From NCBI GenBank assembly GCA_003864495.1, contig ML133496.1, forward strand, positions 1,232,820 through 1,296,819: a stretch of 64,000 bases of DNA, written 5' to 3'. The notes under the pieces were generated by a model, which saw only the letters and a program-made list of their open reading frames with translations, did not search any database and had not been told where the DNA came from. This DNA comes from Nemopilema nomurai. Its lineage: Eukaryota; Cnidaria; Scyphozoa; Rhizostomeae; Rhizostomatidae. This document shows, piece after piece, positions 49,401 to 61,598 of this stretch (position 1 is its first letter; each line of letters opens with the position of its first letter). A program made the translations under genes and the position numbers.

Positions 49401-52400
49401 TTCATTTAAAAACACAATCAAAGAAAACAACAATCAATTTACTGCGTGCCATTCATAGTGGGAAATGACTTATAGTCTGCGAGTTCCCACCATGTAAAAC
49501 ATTTGCAATTAAATGTAAAGTATTCTGATGATGCAGGCAATAGCAAATTACCCTCGGCTCCAAGAGAAGTGATAAGCTGTGTGCCATTTATAAGAGCAAG
49601 GCCCTGCGGAGGAATTGAAAAAACATCACCAGCAAGTATATAATGCTGACATCGCAAAGCGTTAGCTACCGTCAAATGGGTACAAATGGGTAGAAATCGG
49701 AGGAGTTGACTCTACTGAAAGGCTATTGCAGACTAGATGCCAATACAGTTCATCTGTCAAGGCTAGTTTCGATATCAAACATCTTTTGCTAAATTTATTA
49801 TAATTTAACGACGAATTTAATTTAGGTCGAACGTGAAGTAATTCAACCAATTTTTTATTCAACCTGCTTATATTGTCAGCTAGATGGAAGATCTTTTGAA
49901 AAGCAATGCACTTTACCTCCTTCGGGGCCGGACATATTGCCTTCAAATTGTGCGACTCTAACACCTCGAAAAAAACAAAAAGCAATGTTTAGAGTTACAT
50001 CCATGCATTCAGAATAAGCGAACAAGATACACATTCCGTGTCCTACCAATTTTGAAGGGATGATATTATTTCAAAATATAAGAAGAAACCAATGCAGGAA
50101 AAAACATAATGTCTTGCATTATGGGACAGCATGTTTTAAGTCATGTGTCAACAGCCACTTTGCTAGTCAATAGGCCGACAACCAATTACGAAATGAGAGG
50201 GCGTGCTTAACAGGAAAATACTTCAAGGCAGTAGTATGACATCACTTGGTGAAGCCCCCTTTTCAAAAAACACTGACTTACATCCTTGGCGTTCGCCCAT
50301 CCACTTCTAGGGCTCCACATTTTCCCTTCCCCCAGTGCACCAAGAGCCAGATGCGCCAGAGGGGCTAAATCCCCACTTGCACCAACTGATCCTTGTTCAG
50401 GTACCAAGGGCAAACAGGACGCTGCCAAATGAAATAGGCACTTTAGTAATCTAACAAATGCAGGTTCTAACAGACTACCATTTTTATATTCCCGTTATTC
50501 TTAATCTAAATTTAAACAAAACATTCTCAACACACACTTTCTAAATTTGAATAATAATACTGATGACTTTGGAAGCTGCCTAGAGAAAGTCCATTTTTTC
50601 TAGATGTTGCTGCCAAACTGGCATGTACCAAATTGTTCTCCTACCTCTTTAAAGGGCAATAGCTACTGGCAAAATACGTACGTACGTATAAGACACGTAT
50701 CATCCTAAATAGAAAGGGAATAAGAGCCTTCTGTGAAGCTATTCACCATACCATTGAACATATCAATCATTTTGTTGAGGGTGTCCACACAAATTCCACT
50801 GAAATTCAAATAGGCCAAGTTAGAATGATTAAGACCATAATTACAACTACAGCATTATTCAAAAGTTGCAAAAGGCAGCGGAGAGGTATAGGTCAATATA
50901 AACATACAGGTTAATGGGAAAAAGTCTTTGAAAGTAACAGAAAAAGAAACATGCTTTGACACTCGGGATCCCAAAAACGAGCTGAAATTGCATTCCTTAC
51001 TTAGAGGTAATAAAAGCTGCTTGCTAAAGCATGTCAATCTCTTTATAGCACAATGAAGCCTCAGAGGCGTGCAAAGGGAGCTTAAAAGCCTGTCCGATTT
51101 TCAGAGTTAATAAACCCTTAGGATGAGACTGAGTAGACATCGTTAAGTGAAGCAAACATCTTCAAAAAGTGATTGATTTTCAGTTCCTCCCTCTTTCCAC
51201 GAAAACACTAAATTCTTATGTGAACTGTTTTGCTTTGGGGGTTAACAATAACTAAATCTGACAGAATCTACATGCTGAAAATTAGCAATACGAGCTGCGA
51301 ATTTAAATTAAATGAAGTTTTATCATCGGATTGTATTACGGGCACGGGTGAGTCCTCAAGAGTAGAGCCAACCAATCATCTACTTTCTCAGCCATGTTTA
51401 GATCAAGCATTCGCATTTTCACCGATGCTAGACATGACATCAGAGCATCAGACAAAGAGCAACCCAGGTCGTTTTTTAACCATGTTTTTGGTGATATTCA
51501 TTATAAAGGGAGTTGTATGTCATAGTCTTGGTTAAAAATGGCAGCTTATGGTCAGCTTTTAATTTGAGTTGAAATTTCATCCGAACCTGTAGCCTTTCGC
51601 AAGAACGTTGATTCTCAGAGCCAGCAGCATTCTTGTTCTTTCTTTTGAAAGAGGCTTTCCAACACCTAGGGGAAGAACAGATGCTACAAAAGCAAAGGAA
51701 ATATTTGACATCCAAGCTGTCCTGACCATTTAAGAGATAACTGACACAACGAATGGAGCATGACATTGCCAAATTTTACCTTCAATAAGATAAAAGCTCG
51801 TTCTTTTAAAATATCATTGAGTAACTTGGACAAAGAGCAAGGATTGATCTTCAAAACCTTCAAATAGTTTGAGGATGTCTAAAGGAGCAGATGAATGTTA
51901 TCAAGTTCTCATTTTTAACAACCATTGTAGTTTCTTATCCAGCTAGAAGCATTTTGATTTAATTGTTTTATTTCTAAGGGTTTAATTGTTCTAGGAGTGG
52001 AAGATTTTCTCCTTTCCCAAGCATGTAATATCTCTGACTTTAATATGGATGACAACATCAATAAAGGGGATGGTAAACACTGTGTTTGCAATTAAAGGTC
52101 CTGGCACAACTAACACAAATGGCTACTATAAGCCACTTTAGCATCTATAAGTTGAATTCTTTCTAGAACAGGCAAGACTCACCACATGCATGAGACCTGA
52201 TGAGATTTTCTTGCAATTTCCTGAAAATGAAGAGTTGGAGGTAGTGAGAAAACATTGCCAATAGCAAAGAGTCACCAGCAAGCAATCTAAGATTGGTCTT
52301 GAACATTTGAATCTGAAGCTACTGCAAAAAGATTAATTTACAGTAAAATGTATTTATGCTAAAATTTCAAAGCTGGAAAGACATACTCTAGTTTTTCCTG

Positions 52401-54710
52401 CGGTACAACCACATGTGCAAACTTCCCGAATCCAGTAGTGACGCCATACACCACTAAAATAAAATTCCAAAACATTACTCAGTCTTTACTATAAACACGG
52501 AAAGAAAAGAACCACAGAATCCACCCTAATGGGATAGAAAGAAATAAACGACTCTTAATCACCATGCCCTTTCAAGACAGAAAAACATGAACACAAACAA
52601 GAAATGAAAACTATCAACAGTCGAAATCATATATCATAAAAATCATACTATATATAGTTTATGTTATACAAAATGGTAGAAACGCTGAAGCTACATCCTT
52701 GAAGTCATTATTGATAGTTGCACATTCCTGCATTACTTCTATTTCAGCTTCCTAAAAACAACTAAGCATTATATAATTAAGAGTACATAAAAATGCTCTA
52801 TGATGCTTAAGTAGGGCATTTGACAGGAGGGGCAAGGGGAGCAAACATGTCTTTTTCTAAAAATGCCCCTTATCCTGAAGTGGCAGTCCAACAAGAGGCT
52901 GTGATATCTTTCAACAACATTTAAGAAATAATAACGGAAATTGCAACTTGACACTAAATTTTAATCTCTCCATCCTAACAGAGATTGTACTAAGTATGGT
53001 ATTTAAGGCAAATTTTCACTGCAGTAAAAATTAATTAAGAAAAAATGAAATTCATGGAACAATGGAATTCCACTCCAAGTGATCTTGTTTTATTAGCCAA
53101 CTGTCAATAGGAAAGATGCCATTTAAGCTTTTTTCTATGCTTTTGGTCTTGATTGCCCTCACATTTCTTTATGCCCCCTTGCCCAATCATCGCTCCAGCG
53201 TTCATGAGCTCAAGTCAGTACTTGTGATTTAAAAACAGATGATTGCTTCTCTACAGATGATAAAAGTAGTGTAAAGCATGATTTGTACATTTTTCAAAAT
53301 AAAATTAGAGAGAAGAACCTTTATTATCAACAACAATTTGGTCAAGCAAACTTCTTGATTCTTTAACTTTGTTCCAAGCTGATTCGGTCAGCTGAAAAAT
53401 GAAAAATAGCTTTGAATGATTCTGCTTTCGCAATTTTATCATACACAATTGATGTTAAGATTCATATGCTGAAACCCCCCACCCCAAGAAGGATGAATAT
53501 GTACCTGTATCTTAATTGATCCTGTTCCAATTTTTACCAGCTGGGCTGTTGTTAATGAGTTGCCATCAAGCAGAATTTCAGGCTATGGTAAAAAAAAGTT
53601 CAAATAAAAATAAGAAATTAGTTCTCTTAACGTCAGAAGTGAAGTTACCAGTGCTTAAATTTTTTGATATTTTCTTTTTCCTCATTATCTTCTACAGAAT
53701 ATCCTAATAACAACAAAGAAAACCAAGTAAATGAGATATAATAAGCATATGAGAATGAGCATATTTCAAAGCGTTTTTGATAAATTACCACTTATGTGGT
53801 AATTATTATGTAATTTAATTATGTAATAACTATGTTAAGACCTTTTCAACTGCATTGGTAGCCGCATCTTCTTTTTTCTCCCTGAAAAGTTACGATTCAA
53901 AATATGACTTTCACTTTATCATCAAATTAACTGAACTATGAAAATTGTGAAGCTTTCGTCAACTGACCAATTCTTAAGTCATTTGCTGTCATGCTATCTG
54001 GCGTGTTGCGGCCCAGTGCTAATTTGTTGTCAGGGCATTATCATTTATATCAAATGATACCCAAAATTAATCTGGTGTGTTTTTTAAGTGCTCTCGACTT
54101 ACCCACTAGACACGACGCCATTTTCCATACTTTTTGTAACTAGAATTAAGGTACAAAGTATGAGAGAATATAAATTGTTCGAAGCTGTTTGATGTTGTAA
54201 TGTAAAATTAAAGACTGACTATCAAATGAAAGTTGCTAATGCTCTTTTATACACAATGATAATCACAGTTTAGTGATAGAAATCTTAGAGTGATGATTTC
54301 GTAGTTTAAAATTATATGTTCCTGTAATGATATGCTCTGAGATCTATGTAATAGTACTGCTCGACACCCTTAAGCCTTGGATATGAATGTTTCTATGGGC
54401 TCTCATTTTTGCTGACGAGGTGGGGGCCACAAACGAAACAGGCCTTTGTTGAACAAATAGAAAACTGAGATAAATGCATACCGATCTGAACAAAGTCATT
54501 GTCCTCAAGAACATCTTTGATCCGATCACTCGCATCTAATATGCCTAATACTCCACTCTTGGTACGAACATGGCAGGTCAAATCGTTGGCATCTGCCTTG
54601 AGGGACATCCTTGTTTTCATTTCGGCGGCAATCCATCCAATTTTCTCTTCGCCATCGCCACAAGGCAACGCGTGCCACTGGCTATCATCAATCTTTGCAA
54701 ACACTTTCAT
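43481..54710 (-). CDS. HAL: HAL, histidine ammonia-lyase
   Basis: HAL deaminates histidine to urocanate, step one of histidine breakdown in the cytosol. Exons on minus: 54710-54482, 54139-54103, 53881-53842, 53582-53505, 53391-53319, 52453-52387, 52220-52183, 51665-51587, 50798-50752, 50421-50282, 49964-49917, 49603-49552, 49136-49041, 48886-48791, 48409-48351, 47872-47792, 46607-46542, 46157-46079, 45574-45488, 45332-45198, 44973-44865, 44513-44444, 43621-43481. They give 648 residues (human 657) in consistent phase. Landmarks: [27 protein letters not shown], the [12 protein letters not shown] segment whose Ala-Ser-Gly cyclises into the MIO cofactor, [51 protein letters not shown] and [19 protein letters not shown]. 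Exons 2-3 are the least conserved and were placed mainly by phase. Intron 16 has U12-type signals. UROC1 lies convergent next door. Confidence 0.96.
46608..47791 (-). other. U12-type (minor spliceosome) intron in HAL
   Basis: On minus, the donor after AATCCT reads GTATCCTTTT, the exact minor-class 5' consensus. The 3' end reads CTCCTTAAT, then 11 bases, then AG, matching the U12 branch-point consensus TTCCTTAAC and its short distance to the acceptor. No normal pyrimidine tract precedes the AG (GCCCCGAAAG). The join is in phase and restores [11 protein letters not shown], as in human HAL. Confidence 0.85.
49176..49384. mobile_element. Candidate MITE in HAL intron 12
   Basis: The left end TAAGGCTGCGTTTACA and the reverse complement of the right end (TTAGGGCCCACCGTTTACAC) form imperfect inverted repeats of about 20 bases around 209 bp. 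There is no coding capacity. Ends of the TAA/TTA type suggest a PIF/Harbinger-like target, which is inference. Confidence 0.45.
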
Positions 54711-56405
54711 TCCTGGAAACCGCCCAGAGACAGCAAAATGCTTCGGCGAAACTTGTTGTAGCTTGCGGCAATTTAAATATGAAACAGTAGCAGGCCTCCT
54801 TGGTGCCCTGTACCTTTGTGGTATCTACAAGCAACCAATCAGGTTGGAGCTTTCAGGGGGTGTAATCGAGGCGTGTATTGTTTTGGTTATGGATGGATCG
54901 AGAAGAAATTTCGCGCTTCGCTTGGTCCATTTTTCTTACACTTTATCAAATCGGATGGATCAACAACCACGCTATTCTGACTTTGTAATCTCCATACATG
55001 GGATTGATGCGTGTTTCAATGGTTTGATAAGAATCTTTAAGCTGTAATTCAAACACGTTTAAGTTGTTTAACTCTGTTGATTGAAATGACAAATACGCCA
55101 TCTGTGAACAGACAATCTCTTAGTTTTCAGTTGCTACGTATGCATCCATGCTCTTTTGTTGATAAATAAGCCTGGGCCACAAAGTGGAAACACTTTTATC
55201 CTTCTGGTGGCAAAGCAATAACTCAAATTGTATTCCATTTTGACGACTCAATCAATTATGCGACAAGATAATGGAAGCGTTGTATATGCAGATATTAGAA
55301 ACTCGACTATTAACTCCATCATAGAGCGAGAAGAGGCTCTGATCTCATTATAATTCGCTCGAAGTGCAATGAAACTGGACATAAAAAAACCAGTCGTAAA
55401 GAAGGTGTTATTCTAAAGCGCCTTATCCATCTTTTAGGCCAAGTAATAATTTTCCCGGGGTACGAAGCCGTCAAGCGCAATACTGCATATTCTTCTAGAG
55501 AAACCTAAATTTTAGCTTCCATGATATCCCATACTGCACCTGGCCACCAGTTCGCAGAATTTTGCACTTGGTGCTGAGGTTTTGGATACAAACGATGTCT
55601 TGTCCCGCTCGTGTCTCGTGAAAAATCTCGTCGAACCGTTATCAGGTGCCCCTCTCGGGATTTGGTGCTTCAAAAGCCCGTACAAAACAGGATATCTCAA
55701 ACGTATTCCCAGGGCCGACAGAAAACGTGCCTGAATACCAGAATCTGTAGACCGGGTTAGCATTTAATTTTGTTAAGAAACACCTACTTTAAAAACTGTG
55801 ATTCTTTATTCATATAGGTACTTGAGTGTTAAATTGAGTTAAACAGCAATCGGAGAGGTTAAACCATCGTTGATACATCACTCGTACTTTCTTCCACAAA
55901 ATTGAGCTGTATTATGTCCTTAATTATCATTACATCATTCCATCATATTTGACAGTAGACGTCTCTTGGCAGCCAATCACGTTGTCGTTTAGTGAAAAGG
56001 GTCAGGATTTGCAAATAACGATACTTTATTTTAGCAAAAAAATAACAGCAATCAGTTAGAAGTATTCTCGCTTAAATCACCTCAAATACCCTTGATTTTA
56101 TTGATAAGAGTTACATCCATTACACCAAAACTCTTTCTATTTCAGACATAGCAACAAAGCGTCTGATGACGGAAAGGTTTGTTTTTTTCATGCATCTTGG
56201 TATTCTTCAGTATTGATTTCATTCTTGTGCTGTTCTGTCTGCTGAAGTTTCAAAATAGTAGAAATTGTCAGCAGCACTTTCATATCAAACTTTCAGCATC
56301 CTTTTCGAGTCATGATCACTCGCTGCATGCTGAATTTCCACGATCGATACAACAAGCCTCAGTCACGTGTTTTGAACCAATGGCGCTTGCCAGTTCTGTA
56401 ACCAA
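54711..56405. other. HAL to HEMK1 intergenic region
   Basis: About 1.7 kb between the HAL start and the HEMK1 stop, both on minus, so it holds the HAL promoter and the HEMK1 3' UTR. An 83-codon minus-strand ORF at 55512-55763 is not recognisable. No repeat was seen. Confidence 0.5.
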
Positions 56406-59400
56406 TCAAATTCTTTGTAACTGACAGAATCGAGGCCTGGAAAAAAGTGTGATACAAAATTGTGTACAAAGCACTAGAATGTAAAATTAAAAACATTCAG
56501 TGTTGTAAAAATGGAAGAAAGTATTACTTAGGTAATAGGAAACTAGACGCGTAGCCAGAATTCCAAAAGGGAGAAGTCACAGTTCATAATACAGTTGAGT
56601 TCTCATTTTAACTTAGATTAAGCCAGAAATTTATAAATATTGAACTTTTCAGAAACAAGACGTCAGATTTTGGAAAAAATTCATTAAAGTTATTAAAGAT
56701 AAGCATGAATCCAAGAGCAAATTATATGCATGTGTGATATCATTTTACAAAAAAACCATTTTGTTTTTCGTCTGAGGCGCATAACGGATAAAATAATGAA
56801 AGTGCTTAGAAATCAGAAATCAGTGCCTAGCAAGTCACAAATATCTTTGGGAAGAAGATTGCCAGAAAATGAAGTTTTATTGAGACCACACCACTGAAAG
56901 CTTGGGAAGCTCTTATCTGTAGTGACAGACTAAAAAAAGATTTTGGTTAACCTAGAACTAGCGCGTATTGTTATAGGCCTTCAATAGAACGTCTCTTGTC
57001 TCACCTGTCGTAAACATCCATATAGGAAGCTACAAAGCGAAGCTTGTCGCCATATTCACGTTGCACAATATCTCGAATCATCGGTGGGTGGGATGAGTCG
57101 ACTTCAAGCCAAACGAGGCTGCATGCGTCACAGGGCACAGATGAAAAAAAATTTCCATTAAAAAAACGAGCTGAAGTCTAGATAACTACGATACTGACAC
57201 ATGACTAGCGCATGTGGTACACACAAATATGACCTAGTCAAACAGCTTCTTCAGTATACTAAAAAAGAACTTCTGGAAAACATCATATGCAGAGAACTTG
57301 CAAATATTTTTGAGCCTTTTCAATCTAATTCACATTCATAATAATATGTAGACACAGGCCCGTCAGAACCGGGATGGCTGGAGCTCCCCCCCACCCCCAT
57401 TAAATGTCAAACTGCAGTATATTTCCTTTATAAAGGCCTGCTGAATGAGGAGGAATACAATGGGCAGCCCCCATGCCCCCATATGAATTTCGTTCTGTCG
57501 GGACTCACATTAAATTTCTGCTAATCTTGTAGCTAAAACAATATAGCTTACCCTTCTTTTTTCAAAATCAAATGTGAAGTTGCGAGAATTTCATTCACCA
57601 AGTCTAAACCAGTTTCCCCTCCATGTAGAGCCCTTTTGTCCTCAAACCTGAAAAAGTTGTGCATGTTGTTGATAAAGTTTCTGAGCTTTCTTCGAAAAAA
57701 ATAATAAATGGTGAACGTTTCTACTATTAAAATTTCATGAATCTTCATTATCTGCTTAAATTAAAAATCTTGAACAAATAATGAATCGCGACATAATTTC
57801 CACTGTTCTTCGCGATTTACTCACAGAGCTTCGGTCAACAGTGCATTCTCCCCATCTGGGCATAATTACAAAACGTTTTCAATAGCACTAGAAAATCAAG
57901 GTCAAGAGAAAGATAAGCAAGGCAAATGACAAAAATGCTTTAAAACTTAGAGATTGTTGCTTAGAACACCCAAAAATGATATGAAGAAAATCAGCCACAT
58001 ATTGACTGGGATAATGACAATCTGTTTGATCCCCTTCAAACTCAAACATCACAGTTTGTCCCAGAGTTTTGCTGATGCAGAATGAGAGTCCTAAAAATTC
58101 AAGCTTTGATAAATCAGACACCATACCATGAAACTTCTGGCTGCAAACTCATCATGTCCCGTCTTGGAATATATGGTGGGTTGCTGATAATAAGGTCAAA
58201 GGCCTCCTTGGTTTTCTGCTCTTTTAAATAGTCATCTGTAAACAACAAAATAGTCACTAGGTAGGATGAACAGGATAAATAAAATAAGTTGTTACAATTA
58301 AAGATGAAGGGAAGAGGCTCCCCCGTCCTAGTGATTGTCACAGGAGTGCAAGTGATGCACACAAAGGATGGCAAGTCATTTTTTTGTTGACATTTCGGTG
58401 CCGCATAAATGTAAAATTACAATGCTTCTAGAATAAGAATGTGTGAAAATTTGATTTACAATACCATAAGAGCAATGGTAAATTTCACATCTGGAGGTAA
58501 GCTCTTGCCTGTAATAATGGAAAAGTTTGAATCAAAATAGTTAGTGTCTATCTTTAAAAGGCAAGAAAAGGTAAAAAGGTGAGTTGCTGAGATCCCAACA
58601 AAAGGGCTTCATTTGACATTCAATATTATCTTAAAGGTATAAACTTTATATATTTTCTTACAAAATGAACCAAGCTATTGAAAGTATTCTAAATTTTTTA
58701 GAGTTGTGGAGATACCTTGATGGCAAAACTCTGAAAGTTCATTAGGCAAGAAAAACAGACCTTTTGCAGTTTTGATGACATCATTAGGGCTCAGGCTCCT
58801 AAAAGGCCCTCAGTAGATATCATGTCACAGATTCTATCTCAGGTTATATGAAATTTCTTGCTTAAGCGGTCTTGAATCACAAACCTTTCACAATTCAGTT
58901 TAGACAAATCAACAGCCTCCTTTGAAACATCAATAGCAATGCAGCTGACCTAAGAGAGAAAACTGTAAGCATTTCAAGTGCCAAAAAAGCCTAAATTACT
59001 GCAAATAGATCCATCAGGGGCTGAGTTGCAATATTTGGAAATAGGATACATTGAGCAGCTATTGTAACTATCTTAAATAGGGATCTTCTCAAAGACCCAT
59101 GAGCAAACAAATAATTCTACTGAAAGTTTTGCTACACAGAATGTATTCTTAAGAGAGAAATCTTCCAAAAAAGGAAAAAACTGGGGGTCAACTAAGCTAC
59201 CCCTATGTGAGGATACATCTATTGATTCAGGTGAGATCAAATAGAGGTTCTATCTTCATATCAACATTAACACCATTGCCTATCCAAGGAGCTATTTTCT
59301 CAGCCAAGGTGCTTAATAGAGCAATATTGAATAGTAAACTGGAGTACAAAGTTTATTATAAGTGATGTACCTTTTGATTTTCTTTCACCAGCGACAATGA

Positions 59401-60426
59401 AATTGCACCACTACCACAGCCTACCTCTAAAATCTTGCAATCTGAAGATCTGCTTTTCATCAAATTATCATTTACCAACTCAACTAGACCCTGGATGAAG
59501 AGAAAACATGAAAAAATGAACCAAACAGGTTCAGAGAAATGATGAAATCAATCAGAAAAAGAATTTAGAAACTCAGGACAATACCTCAGTCTCTGGTCTT
59601 GGAATAAAAACAGGAGGCTTCATCACTAGAGTCAGCGATCTAAAATCCCAGTCTCCCACTATATATTGAACTGGTTCTCTGCAGAAGGAAAGATTTAGTA
59701 ATCATAACAAGGAGCAAGACAATTGTGGTCATATTAGGACAGTATTTGAATTTTGCTGGAATCATTTAAGGTACACTTATATTTCTATTCTTATCAAAGA
59801 ATTTAATGGAATATTTAAGAAAAACATACTCGCCTTTCTAATCTCCTTTTGCAGAGTCGTTCAAACTCGTTGATAAAATCAAATTTGAGTCTGTTTGAAT
59901 TAGGCCTCTTTCTTTGTTCAATGATCTAAGATTTACAAATGTGAACCATTGTGATCACTTTTGCCTAATTCAAATAGCTAAATATTATCTTTTTAGATTT
60001 CTTCTTTCAACCCATTTTTAGATATTTTAATGTACAATGACAGAACTGATTTTCTTACTTGGTAAAGCTCTAACCCTGTTCAACCTGGCTAGCTGGCTAT
60101 ATACACATACGTCGCAAATATTTTGATTAATGTGCCATGCTTATTCAACAAATCAGGGTTGACGAATCTTGAATAAGAGGACATACGATTCTTTCGGTAT
60201 GCTTTGCAATCCATTTGATACTATATTCTGGGTCAGGAATTCCTGCACTTTGTAGCTTTTGTTGCCAAAATGCGGTAACATTCACTGGCAATACAGAGCT
60301 ATGCTGATTTCGTTTCAGACATGCCTTTTCTAAGGCACAACTTTTACTATGCAGATTAAAATAATTACGAAGGATTATGTTACACCAGAGACGATTTGTC
60401 GCTGATATTGTCAAAGGTCTCCACAT
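56406..60426 (-). CDS. HEMK1: HEMK1, release-factor glutamine N5-methyltransferase (mitochondrial type)
   Basis: HemK/PrmC enzymes methylate the glutamine of the GGQ motif of translation release factors, using SAM. Exons on minus: 60426-60187, 59925-59834, 59678-59585, 59490-59371, 58949-58885, 58508-58465, 58235-58120, 57640-57552, 57118-57005, 56436-56406. They total 334 residues (human 338). The N-terminus [14 protein letters not shown] is basic and free of acidic residues, as in a mitochondrial presequence. VPxP-like FIPRPETE precedes SAM motif [14 protein letters not shown]. The catalytic NPPY sits in [13 protein letters not shown]. The end [10 protein letters not shown] matches human RPRFLHIRRS. 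Two borders are unusual: exon 2 needs a GC donor (AG/GCGAGT) and exon 7 a weak GTCTGA donor. A longer N-terminus would need a GTG start, so ATG 60426 was chosen. Mitochondrial location is inferred. Confidence 0.93.
57359..57502. mobile_element. Candidate short MITE in HEMK1 intron 8
   Basis: CCCGTCAGAAC (57359-57369) and GTTCTGTCGGG (57492-57502) are inverted with one mismatch and enclose 122 bases with C-rich tracts near both ends. Too short to code. The target duplication is unclear. Confidence 0.4.
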
Positions 60427-61598
60427 TTCCTTTTTCACACGTCACATGTGGACAGCAGCTGCCAGCTGATTAATTTTCGCGCCATAAACTACCTTTTGAA
60501 ATTGCCTCGATTTGAATACAATTTGGACTTTAAAACACATTGAGCATTGAAGCCCCTGGCAAGAAAAGGTATATTTACTTTTTACCCCTAAAATGTCTTG
60601 TTTTTGGAAAGTTCTATAGTATTAGAGTCACATAGTTGGTAAAACAGTTATAATTGACACATGCTCAGGCATTTGTAAGAAATAGAATAGCACGTGGACA
60701 AAATAGGCTGGCCGAGCGAGGTTTAGATTTCAGCGTACATATGATGCAAGAGACCTATGACAACTTAATTCTCGGATTCGAGCAATTTTTATCAAATGGC
60801 AAAAATGGATCATAGAATTGGAATCTTCATGTTTAAATTAGTCTGTTCCGAAATTTCCGAGTGTTTGGACCATCAGGCTGCGAATTAACCCATTCTTGAA
60901 ATTTAGCTTCTCCTGTACACTCCAATGGAGTTTGCTGGTGCAGTGAAAACATTTCACTAAGTTAGAGATTAACATTTCAATTCTGATGTTCAATTTTTGA
61001 GAAAGAGCTGTAGATACCAAAATACAAAATCATCAACGTCAACCCGAATCAGAGAATTAGGATACGCGCACGTTTAAATTCAACAGTTGACATAGAGGGA
61101 ACTGAGTGTGACAAAGACACCACACGTGTGTACACACCACAGATTCATTTTTTTGTATTACGCCCTTGCACACGTAGGAAAAGGCGTGCCAGACTAATTA
61201 GTGAGCAGGAATTGTGTTGTTGAGAACAAATGAAAGTTTTTCTTTTTTGCCTGACATCCATGCTTAAGTAGAAACTTTCTTAGCTTGAATTGCGCATTTG
61301 CATTCTTCAAATCAAAGAACACTGTCCTTCTTGAAGTCTAGCTTGAAGTCTAGTCATCTTTTTCACACCTGAATTTTCTGCATAAATATCACTTGATGTT
61401 GACTTGTGACTATGAATATTATCTTTCCAGATAACATGTTAATATTTTGAGGGTTTAAGCATCAAGTTTAAAGGAACTTTTAAATTTAAAAAAATGTAAT
61501 TATTCAAGAATTGAACCCTCTTTGAAAAATTGAAAGCATGTGTTTTTGTGAACAACATTGTGTAAAATAACATTTTTTGATTTGTTATTTTAGACAAA
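60427..61598. promoter_or_regulatory. Divergent HEMK1/DNAJC2 upstream region
   Basis: The HEMK1 start faces left and DNAJC2 faces right. TTTTCGCGCC at 60474-60483 is a strong E2F-type site 48-57 bases upstream of the HEMK1 ATG. A non-coding first exon of DNAJC2 may lie here, because its first coding exon is preceded by an acceptor-like TTATTTTAG. Otherwise no ORF or repeat is recognised. Confidence 0.5.

Noticed and set aside
54499..55047. 182-codon plus-strand ORF
   Set aside because: It is antisense to HAL exon 1 for its first 210 bases and has no recognisable similarity; it is a shadow of a real exon plus chance extension.
55512..55763. 83-codon minus-strand ORF
   Set aside because: Not recognisable and not needed as an exon: HEMK1 ends properly at 56406 and HAL starts at 54710.
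58727..58801. Possible extra HEMK1 exon (minus, [11 protein letters not shown])
   Set aside because: Exon 5 joins exon 6 (58508) directly in phase and gives [13 protein letters not shown], which matches the family; inserting this segment breaks the frame of the NPPY exon.
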